From: Sneathiella sp.
GTDB lineage: Bacteria; Pseudomonadota; Alphaproteobacteria; Sneathiellales; Sneathiellaceae
Length of the DNA stretch: 6,885 nt
Assembly: GCA_016765515.1 (NCBI GenBank)
Contig: JAESPT010000208.1
Span: 1 to 6,885, forward strand
Direction of reading: 5' to 3'
This document shows positions 1-5,797 of this stretch, piece after piece; position 1 is the stretch's first letter, and each line of letters begins with the position of its first letter. The notes below the pieces were generated by a model. It did not search any database. It was not told where the DNA came from and worked only from the letters and a program-made list of their open reading frames with translations. Position numbers and translations under genes: made by a program.

Positions 1-174
1 AACAAAGACATTTAGCTCATCACGAGGGCCAATTATATATTCTGGCGCTGTTGTGAGATTGTCAGGTGCGGCACCTGACAATTCTGGTGCAGTGGTGCAG
101 GCAGACAAAATTACTGCAGCGCTTAACAGAAGCGCTTGGGTTGCCACCCTCAATAAAGAACTAAATTTGGTCAC
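1..174 (-). CDS. Wza-type polysaccharide export lipoprotein, 5' part only (truncated by left window edge)
   Basis: Reading the minus strand from a GTG at 174-172 gives 58 open codons to the window edge. The N-terminus is a lipoprotein signal: a short basic start (VTKFSSLLR), a hydrophobic stretch and the lipobox LSAC, with Cys26 as the lipidated residue and Thr-Thr after it, which fits outer-membrane sorting. After a short Ala/Pro linker comes YIIGPRDELNVFV (residues 46-58), the typical opening of the polysaccharide export (Poly_export) domain found in Wza, GumB and ExoF-like proteins, which form the outer-membrane or periplasmic exit channel for capsule and exopolysaccharide. The GTG start is well fixed: an AGGAGG lies 5 nt upstream and an in-frame TAG lies four codons upstream, with no ATG between. 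The gene diverges from the type I secretion operon. Family assignment rests on the lipobox and the domain opening only; most of the protein lies outside the window. Confidence 0.85.
   Translation of the reverse strand, partial: MTKFSSLLRVATQALLLSAAVILSACTTAPELSGAAPDNLTTAPEYIIGPRDELNVFV
58..82. repeat. Perfect palindrome, 12-bp arms with a 1-nt centre, inside the lipoprotein gene
   Basis: The left arm ATTGTCAGGTGC (58-69), a single G at 70, and the right arm GCACCTGACAAT (71-82) are exact reverse complements. The dyad lies over codons of the Ala/Pro linker between lipobox and export domain (about residues 31-39), where sequence is likely to be free. It could be a protein-binding operator just downstream of the divergent promoters, or an mRNA hairpin early in the coding region. 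There is no T-run that would make it a terminator. The function is unknown. Confidence 0.8.
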
Positions 175-179
175 TTGCG

Positions 180-185
180 CCTCCT
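180..185 (-). promoter_or_regulatory. Shine-Dalgarno AGGAGG that sets the GTG start of the export lipoprotein
   Basis: The minus strand carries a consensus AGGAGG five bases before GTG at 174. Together with the in-frame TAG just before it, this decides a non-ATG start. It is the strongest ribosome-binding site seen in the window. Confidence 0.8.
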
Positions 186-203
186 ACAGGCAATTTTTTT
201 CTG

Positions 204-361
204 AATTTAACGTGCATCTTAAAGCAATATTCATTCAAAACTAAATATATTTGTTAATGAGTGCGGTGTAAAATCTATTGGTGGTCAGGTCGTTAAATTA
301 TTCTATCAACCGTTGTTTATTGGCAACGCAAGGCATACTTGCAGTTTGGTATCGTTAAATT
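204..361. repeat. Three copies of a 9-mer, CGTTAAATT, in the divergent promoter region
   Basis: CGTTAAATT occurs on the plus strand at 291-299 and 353-361, and inverted (AATTTAACG) at 204-212. The two direct copies are 62 bp apart, close to six helical turns, so they lie on the same DNA face. One further copy occurs at 1581-1589 inside the ABC transporter gene, which is probably chance. They may be binding sites for a regulator of one or both divergent units; this is an inference from repetition and position alone. Confidence 0.4.
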
Positions 362-446
362 TTGACTAAAAAATGCCTCTTTTGCTTTGTATAGCGGTTA
401 TAAATATAGAGAAATTTAATAATTTCACGGAAAAGTCAGGTTACGT

Positions 447-2528
447 TTGAAACAGAAAAAAAATCAACTCCTGCAGGAGACTTTAAGTAAGTGTAAGCAA
501 GTTTTTATTGTTGTCGCCTTATTTGGCCTCGGTATTAACCTTCTCATGCTAACCGCTCCTTTGTTCATGATGCAGGTATTTGATCGGGTGATTACCAGCC
601 GTAACACCGATACCCTTCTCTTGCTTATGCTGATTGCGGGTGTTGCGTTGGTGACCATGTCCTCGCTTGAAGCCGTCCGTACATTTGTTCTCGTTCGTTT
701 AAGTGGCTGGCTTGACAGGAGGCTGGGGGGCAGTGCCCTGACAGCAAGTATTCTTGCAACCCTCAAAACAGGTGAAGATGCAAATATTCAAGGATTGCGA
801 GATCTATCAACATTTCGATCCTTTCTGACCGGTCCCAGTATTTTTCCTATATTGGATGCGCCATTTGCGCCCATATTTTTAGGAATCATGTTTCTGCTTC
901 ACCCGTTACTCGGAATTATTTCTCTTATTGGTGCCTGCTTATTGTTCTCTCTCGCATTGCTCAATGAGCTCGTCACTCGGAAGGCACTGGCCCAGGCAGG
1001 GCAAAATTCCATAGCAGCGATGAACCAGGCGGATGCGGCTGCTAGAAATGCAGATGTGATCGAAGCCATGGGAATGATGCCCAACCTCATTGATAAATGG
1101 AACAAATCTCACGCCGGTTCATTGGAATTTCAGGGCAAGGCGAGTGATCGAGGCGGTATTATTTCAGCGCTTTCAAAATTTATGCGATCAGTTTTACAAA
1201 TCGGTGTCTCAAGTGCCGGGGCCTGGCTTGTTATAGCCGGTGACATGACTCCAGGTTCCATGATCGCGGGATCCATCATAATGGGGAGGGCATTGGCCCC
1301 GGTTGAGCAGGCAATCGGATCATGGAAAGGGTTTTTGGGCGCACGTTCCGCTTACAGTCGCCTTAAAGCCAAATTAAACGCTGCGCCAGATATAGACAAT
1401 GCCATGCCTTTGCCAAGGCCATCCGGCGCAATCGATGTGGAAGCGGTCAGTTATGTTCATCCTGGATCGTCAGAACCGGTTCTTAGAAATGTCAGTTTTC
1501 GAATCAATCCGGGTGAGACGGTCGGGCTGATTGGTCCAACTGCAGCTGGGAAGTCTACACTCGCCCGGATATTGATCGGAAATTTAACGCCTCGATCTGG
1601 TCATTCACGTCTGGACAATATGAATATGGCTGAATGGCCTGCAAATGATCGCGGTCAATATGTCGGGTATCTGCCCCAAGATATTGAGCTGTTTTCTGGC
1701 ACCATCCGTGAAAATATTTCTCGCATGGGAGACGGCAGCCCTGAAGATGTTATCGCAGCTGCGGATAAGGCCGGTGTTCATGACATGATTTTACGATTGG
1801 AAAAAGGGTATGAAACTCAGATAGGGGAAGGTGGAGCGGCACTTTCCGGAGGACAGCGTCAAAGAATTGCCTTAGCACGAGCAGTCTACGGCAATCCCTG
1901 TTTTCTTGTATTGGATGAGCCAAATGCTAGTTTGGATAGTGTCGGAGAATCAGCCCTTATGGAGGCAATGGAAAGTCTGCGCGCAGAGGGAATGACCATT
2001 ATCGTGATCGCCCATCGACCCAATATCTTGCAGCATGTTGATAAAATTCTAGTTCTTCGAAATGGTATGGTGGACGATTTTGGCTTTAGAGAGGATGTTC
2101 TGGAGAAATTGCAAACTCCAACCCGCGCATTAGGAGCACCAAAATGGCCAAAACCGCAGATTGTGAAAACCAAGGAAACAAGTTCTAAGGCTGAAGGCCC
2201 CGCCCCAAGTCAAGGACAGAGGAAGAGTTCGGAAAGCGGAAGAGCTGCGAGGATTGCACAGCTTCAGGCATTAAAGAAAAATACGGAAACAAACCTTCCG
2301 GATACGGTAACCGCACAGTCGAACGCTCAGGTTAAGGACAAACCTGAACAGAATGCACAAAGTCCGGAAGAGACTTCCAATGTTCCCTCCTTAACCGATG
2401 AGATTCGAAGTGAAATTAGATCTCTGGCCGACAGACCTTTGAGTGAAGCTGAAATTATTGAGATTTATGCCCTCTACTCGGCCGGGGATAAAGATAACAT
2501 GTTGAAAAAGCTAAAAGGTGTTGGGTAA
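447..2528 (+). CDS. Type I secretion permease/ATPase, PrtD/PrsD family, with long C-terminal tail
   Basis: This 693-residue protein is an ABC exporter half-transporter that would dimerise in the inner membrane and drive one-step export of RTX-type proteins with a HlyD-type adaptor and an outer-membrane channel. Residues about 18-290 hold roughly six hydrophobic segments, opening with the PrtD-like stretch INLLMLTAPLFMMQVFDRV. The nucleotide-binding domain covers about 328-555: Walker A GPTAAGKST (363-371), Q-loop LPQ (Gln411), signature LSGGQ (466-470), Walker B FLVLDE (486-491) and H-loop His523, all intact. PrtD proteins usually end near residue 560-580; here about 130 more residues follow, a charged Lys/Glu/Ser/Pro/Gln-rich linker and then a likely helical segment (about 648-690). 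The start is TTG at 447: an in-frame TAA lies at 420, CAGG sits 6 nt upstream, and the first ATG (codon 34) would remove the conserved first membrane segment. Its stop is 37 nt before the adaptor gene, so the two form an operon. RTX cargo is encoded nearby. Confidence 0.95.
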   Translation: MKQKKNQLLQETLSKCKQVFIVVALFGLGINLLMLTAPLFMMQVFDRVITSRNTDTLLLLMLIAGVALVTMSSLEAVRTFVLVRLSGWLDRRLGGSALTASILATLKTGEDANIQGLRDLSTFRSFLTGPSIFPILDAPFAPIFLGIMFLLHPLLGIISLIGACLLFSLALLNELVTRKALAQAGQNSIAAMNQADAAARNADVIEAMGMMPNLIDKWNKSHAGSLEFQGKASDRGGIISALSKFMRSVLQIGVSSAGAWLVIAGDMTPGSMIAGSIIMGRALAPVEQAIGSWKGFLGARSAYSRLKAKLNAAPDIDNAMPLPRPSGAIDVEAVSYVHPGSSEPVLRNVSFRINPGETVGLIGPTAAGKSTLARILIGNLTPRSGHSRLDNMNMAEWPANDRGQYVGYLPQDIELFSGTIRENISRMGDGSPEDVIAAADKAGVHDMILRLEKGYETQIGEGGAALSGGQRQRIALARAVYGNPCFLVLDEPNASLDSVGESALMEAMESLRAEGMTIIVIAHRPNILQHVDKILVLRNGMVDDFGFREDVLEKLQTPTRALGAPKWPKPQIVKTKETSSKAEGPAPSQGQRKSSESGRAARIAQLQALKKNTETNLPDTVTAQSNAQVKDKPEQNAQSPEETSNVPSLTDEIRSEIRSLADRPLSEAEIIEIYALYSAGDKDNMLKKLKGVG

Positions 2529-2565
2529 TGATCCTTCATATTTGTGAAATCAGGACGTCAAATTC

Positions 2566-3885
2566 GTGATGACTTCAATTGCAAACAACGCAACTTTTGA
2601 TGAAATAGGTGTCTCCAAACCAATTATGATCGGAATAATTATTCTGATTTTGTTCTTTGGTGGTTTCATGGGATGGGCCGCATTTGCGCCGCTTGGAAGC
2701 GCCGCCATAGCGTCGGGTGTTGTCAGTGTGGAAGGGAGTAAAAAGACAATTCAACATCTGGAAGGTGGGATCGTCGATAAAATTCTTGTGAAAAACGGGG
2801 ACTTTGTCGAACGGGGGCAAGTTTTATTAACATTGCAAGAAACCCAGGCGATGGCCTCACTAAAACTTATTCGCGGTCGGAAAATGGTTGCACTTGCTGA
2901 GCTTGCGCGCCTTACAGCAGAACGAGATGATGTGGATACAGTTAGCTTTTCAGAATGGCTGCTCGAGCAACAATCCGACCCGCAAGTCATGAAAACCATG
3001 GAAGGGCAACTCAGTATTTTTAAAGCGAGATTGCTGGCGCGAAAGGGCCAAAGAACCATTTTAAAACAAAAGGTTGCACAGCTCGATGAAGAAATTAAGG
3101 GCCTACAGGGCCAAATAAGATCCTCTAACATTCAACTGAAACTCATAAAAGAAGAAATCACAGATGTCGGTGAATTGGTAAGGAAGAAATTGGCGAAACG
3201 AACCCGATTGAGATCCTTACAGAGAAATGCAGCGGAACTTTCTGGAAATAAGAGTCAAAACGTTGCTCGTATTGCCCAATCAAAACAGGCGATTGGTGAA
3301 ATTCAATTACAGATGTCCGAGCTCAGGAACACAGTCTTAAATGAGGCCGTTGCTGAATTGAAGAATGTTCAGGCTCAACTTTTTGATTTGGAGGAACAAG
3401 AGCGCGCCTCCGTGGATGTTCTTAACCGAACCGAGATAAAAGCACCTAATAGCGGGATTATTGTAAATCTTCAAATTCATACATCAGGCGGTGTCATACG
3501 ATCAGGTGATACTTTGATGGATATTGTTCCGATGGACCAAGACCTTATTGTGGAGGCGGAAGTTGATACGTCGGATATTGATGTTGTGCAAGTTGGCGCT
3601 AAGGCTCAAATTCGCTTTCCAGCCTTTAGTCAGCGAACATCGCAGCCTGTAGATGGCACGGTTATCAGTGTATCTGCGGATAGTATCTTGAATGAACGCA
3701 GCGGCGCATATTATTATCAGGCATTGGTTCGAATAGACAGCTTGGAGGGCAGTAATTTGAAATTGGAACAATTACGCCCCGGTATGCAAGCAGACGTCAT
3801 GATTGCCACAGGCGAGCGAACAGCGCTGGATTATTTCCTTAACCCAATTCTGCAGAGTTTTAACCGGGCAATGACAGAGCAATAA
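2566..3885 (+). CDS. Type I secretion periplasmic adaptor (membrane fusion protein), HlyD/PrtE/PrsE family
   Basis: This 439-residue protein is the adaptor that links the inner-membrane ABC exporter to a TolC-like channel. A cytoplasmic N-terminus precedes one membrane anchor (about 19-41). Then comes the first half of the lipoyl/biotinyl-like domain, with the family stretch TIQHLEGGIVDKILVKNGD (61-79), and a long alpha-helical coiled-coil hairpin (about 95-285, rich in Gln/Glu/Lys/Leu). The second lipoyl half follows, IKAPNSGIIVNLQIHTSGGVI (291-311, 21 residues, key features the APxSG turn and the TxGGVI end), then a beta-barrel region and the C-terminal signature LRPGMQADVMIATGERTALDYF (403-424, key residues RPGM and GER). 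Length is as usual for the family. GTG at 2566 and ATG at 2569 are adjacent in-frame starts; a CAGGA at 2551-2555 is better spaced for the GTG. It follows the ABC gene by 37 nt without a terminator. No TolC gene is in the window. Confidence 0.95.
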   Translation: MMTSIANNATFDEIGVSKPIMIGIIILILFFGGFMGWAAFAPLGSAAIASGVVSVEGSKKTIQHLEGGIVDKILVKNGDFVERGQVLLTLQETQAMASLKLIRGRKMVALAELARLTAERDDVDTVSFSEWLLEQQSDPQVMKTMEGQLSIFKARLLARKGQRTILKQKVAQLDEEIKGLQGQIRSSNIQLKLIKEEITDVGELVRKKLAKRTRLRSLQRNAAELSGNKSQNVARIAQSKQAIGEIQLQMSELRNTVLNEAVAELKNVQAQLFDLEEQERASVDVLNRTEIKAPNSGIIVNLQIHTSGGVIRSGDTLMDIVPMDQDLIVEAEVDTSDIDVVQVGAKAQIRFPAFSQRTSQPVDGTVISVSADSILNERSGAYYYQALVRIDSLEGSNLKLEQLRPGMQADVMIATGERTALDYFLNPILQSFNRAMTEQ

Positions 3886-3922
3886 ATTGACTTCCGGTCT
3901 CACATTATTTTTCCCGCAGCTT

Positions 3923-5584
3923 TTATGGCTTAAACAAAAAAGCGCCTTTGTTAATGAATATATTTCGCTTTGGTGGTGGGTTCTCATTCCGATAAATGAA
4001 TATCGGTGAAGCGTTTCCAACCACCACTGACGGACGGATTCTGTCATAGGTTATTTTGTTCGACGATAATTCGCTAAAATTTAGCTTTCCAGAAGTCGGG
4101 AATTTCCCGTGCATGGCACCTCTCACGAAGTGAGTATTAGAAATAAGCATCCCCGAGGGTAGGCCTCTCCAAGAATGCTTTCCTCGTTTTAATGATCCCA
4201 ATATACTATTTTTTATAATTACGTTCTTAGCTTTGAACTGTTTTTCGTTTGGCATATCGTCCCTGACGATCCAGTCTTGATTAGGTATCGACAAGTGATA
4301 AAACAAGACGTGATCTTGTTGGGAACTCAATTGACTGAATGGCGGATTTCCCTTCTTGTTGTCTATCGCGATATTTACAAAAGCCATATTTTGAAAAGAA
4401 CTCTTATAGTGACCTAAAAAAATATTCTGAACATTGCGAATGTTTGTCGCTCGTAATCCGAAAACAATCACATTATCAAAATCACCGAAATATTGTAATA
4501 TATCTGAATGGTGATCTCGCACATCTCCATCCATATTATCAATTGTAACATTCAGAACCATTTGCACCCCCTGCAAGGCATCTCCGGAAATGCGTTCAAG
4601 ATGGCTATTGCGAACTAGTTTTGCATCAGGATAACCGTAAAGAGAGTCTTTACTGATCGAATTCGTCACAAAGTATCCGCCAATATACTTGGAAGTTCGA
4701 ACTGGGTTTAGTTTTTGGCCTTTGTGAACGCCTGCCCACCCTTTTGAATCGAACCAAACCACTTTATCAAACCAAACAAACGTGGTTATTTCAGGATATA
4801 TCTGTATAAAGGAACCAACATCCAGGGAAAGGTTTTTAAACTTTAGTTTATCAACGTCTAAGCGAACTAACTTTCTCTCCTTTAACCCTAAGATAATGTC
4901 ATTTTTATCTAATCCTTCACGTCCCTCAATTGTAATCCACGACTTGATATTTTTAATACCCGCCTTACCCCCTAAATAATAAAGTCCTGGATCAAGAAGA
5001 ATGACACGACCACCCGACCCCGCTTTCCGCAGAGCTTTCGACATACTTGAAAACGGTTTGGATTTCGTTCCTACTCCCTTAGATTTTTGCCGCTTGTTTG
5101 TTACAAAGACGGTTTTCCCGCTATATCGACCATGGCCATTTGCATATAAAATGAGCGGCTTCAATTCACGAGGCTCGCCCATATTTGGATAAGCAATCGC
5201 TCTCAAATCAACTTTCTGATCTTGATTGTTTTCTATTTGCAGACGAATAGAATATTCCAGAACATTTGTACGTTTATTAATTTTGGCAATTTTGACACTT
5301 GTAATTGGTCCACCGTTCGCAGAAAAATCAATCCGTTCTATCCCGTTCATATGAAAAGCAACAACACCAATTTCGATTTCTTTTTTTATGTTTTGAAATG
5401 GGACAACATTCCAAAGAGCAATCGCTCTTGTTCCAAACCCCTTATCATCAGAAAGGAATATTTCGTTGGCATTTGAACCAATACTCAATATAGGAGCATC
5501 AAAATCACTCCCAATCTCGTTAGCTTCCCCCAAAACTGGATAAACCACAGCGAGACAAAATATTAAGCAGATTAATTTCGGCAT
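3923..5584 (-). CDS. Exported right-handed parallel beta-helix protein, possible polysaccharide lyase
   Basis: This 553-residue protein starts with a Sec signal peptide (PKLICLIFCLAVVYPVLG, cleavage near residue 19-21; Cys10 lies within the hydrophobic core and no good lipobox is seen). Residues about 45-148 look like an Ig/fibronectin-like beta domain (VPFQ, VGVVAFHMNGIERIDFSANG, RAIAYPNMGEPR). From about 157 the pattern TVFV...GTKSKPFSSMSKALRKA...GGRVILLDPGLYYLG is the usual opening of a pectate-lyase-like parallel beta-helix, followed by rungs rich in N-I/V-x-I/F to about residue 510. DHHSDILQ (357-364) resembles the HxDxxQ motif seen on one helix face in many such proteins and may mark an active or binding site. 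ATG at 5584 has only a weak GGA upstream. It converges on the secretion operon with a 37-bp gap. It lacks RTX repeats, so it is probably not cargo of that exporter. By eye it is clearly more AT-rich than the secretion genes. Acting on the local exopolysaccharide is an inference from context. Confidence 0.8.
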   Translation of the reverse strand: MPKLICLIFCLAVVYPVLGEANEIGSDFDAPILSIGSNANEIFLSDDKGFGTRAIALWNVVPFQNIKKEIEIGVVAFHMNGIERIDFSANGGPITSVKIAKINKRTNVLEYSIRLQIENNQDQKVDLRAIAYPNMGEPRELKPLILYANGHGRYSGKTVFVTNKRQKSKGVGTKSKPFSSMSKALRKAGSGGRVILLDPGLYYLGGKAGIKNIKSWITIEGREGLDKNDIILGLKERKLVRLDVDKLKFKNLSLDVGSFIQIYPEITTFVWFDKVVWFDSKGWAGVHKGQKLNPVRTSKYIGGYFVTNSISKDSLYGYPDAKLVRNSHLERISGDALQGVQMVLNVTIDNMDGDVRDHHSDILQYFGDFDNVIVFGLRATNIRNVQNIFLGHYKSSFQNMAFVNIAIDNKKGNPPFSQLSSQQDHVLFYHLSIPNQDWIVRDDMPNEKQFKAKNVIIKNSILGSLKRGKHSWRGLPSGMLISNTHFVRGAMHGKFPTSGKLNFSELSSNKITYDRIRPSVVVGNASPIFIYRNENPPPKRNIFINKGAFLFKP

Positions 5585-5740
5585 TGTTTTTATTCCAAGT
5601 TCAGAGCAGTTCCGCGGAGTTGCCTAGCCAACGAAAATCACATGTTAGCCGAATATAATCTCATCCGTAGAAATTTTAGAAATAAAAACAATTCATTCAG
5701 CCCAAATGTCCTGAAAACGCTACAGAAAAATATGAATTGC
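5585..5740. other. Intergenic region upstream of the beta-helix gene
   Basis: This AT-rich stretch should contain the promoter of the leftward beta-helix gene, because the RTX gene upstream of it ends in its own terminator. A TATATT (minus strand, complement of 5652-5657) could be a -10 box, but no matching -35 box stands at 16-18 bp. Short dyads such as CCGCGG near 5613 are too small to interpret. No coding signal is seen. Confidence 0.4.
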
Positions 5741-5772
5741 AAAAAAATAAGGGCCCACAAATGGAGCCCTTA
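5741..5772 (-). terminator. Intrinsic terminator of the RTX protein gene
   Basis: On the minus strand, beginning 26 nt after the RTX stop codon, TAAGGGC pairs exactly with GCCCTTA around a loop that can add one G-T and one C-G pair, and the stem is followed directly by seven T residues (the A-run at 5741-5747 on the plus strand). This is a textbook Rho-independent terminator. It separates the RTX gene from the beta-helix gene that follows on the same strand, so the two are probably transcribed separately. Confidence 0.85.
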
Positions 5773-5797
5773 TCCAGTATAAATGATCCAAGAACAA

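Larger units (their letters stand above)
175..446. promoter_or_regulatory. Divergent intergenic region between polysaccharide export and type I secretion genes
   Basis: This 272-bp AT-rich gap must hold the promoters of both the leftward export lipoprotein and the rightward secretion operon. No clean sigma-70 promoter stands out. On the plus strand TTGACT (362-367) is a good -35 box, but the nearest good -10-like boxes (TATAGC at 390, TATAAA at 399) are too far away. TTGTTA (251-256) with TCTATT (274-279) at 17-bp spacing is only a weak match. The region carries repeated short motifs, GTCAGGT and CGTTAAATT, that look like possible regulator sites. No ORF of note with coding character is seen here. 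Confidence 0.55.

Noticed and set aside
53..244. A 63-codon plus-strand ORF at the left end
   Set aside because: It is antisense to the export lipoprotein gene, whose lipobox, export-domain opening and strong Shine-Dalgarno are clear. The plus-strand translation has no recognisable features.
311..328. Inverted repeat CGTTG...CAACG in the divergent region
   Set aside because: It has only five-base arms with an eight-base spacer, which is expected by chance in a region this size.
362..404. Sigma-70 promoter with TTGACT as -35 for the secretion operon
   Set aside because: No acceptable -10 box lies 16-18 bp downstream; TATAGC and TATAAA are 22 bp or more away. It is mentioned in the intergenic entry but not called as a promoter.
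2575..3131. Minus-strand ORFs opposite the HlyD-like gene, and similar shadows opposite the ABC, beta-helix and RTX genes
   Set aside because: They overlap strongly supported genes on the other strand, and their translations show no domain, signal or ribosome-binding site.
3930..3954. AT-rich hairpin (TTAA/CAAA against TTTGTTAA) near the convergent gene ends, as a bidirectional terminator
   Set aside because: The stem has a bulge, lies inside the 3' end of the beta-helix gene and is not followed by a T-run on either strand. The 37-bp gap at 3886-3922 shows no convincing terminator either.
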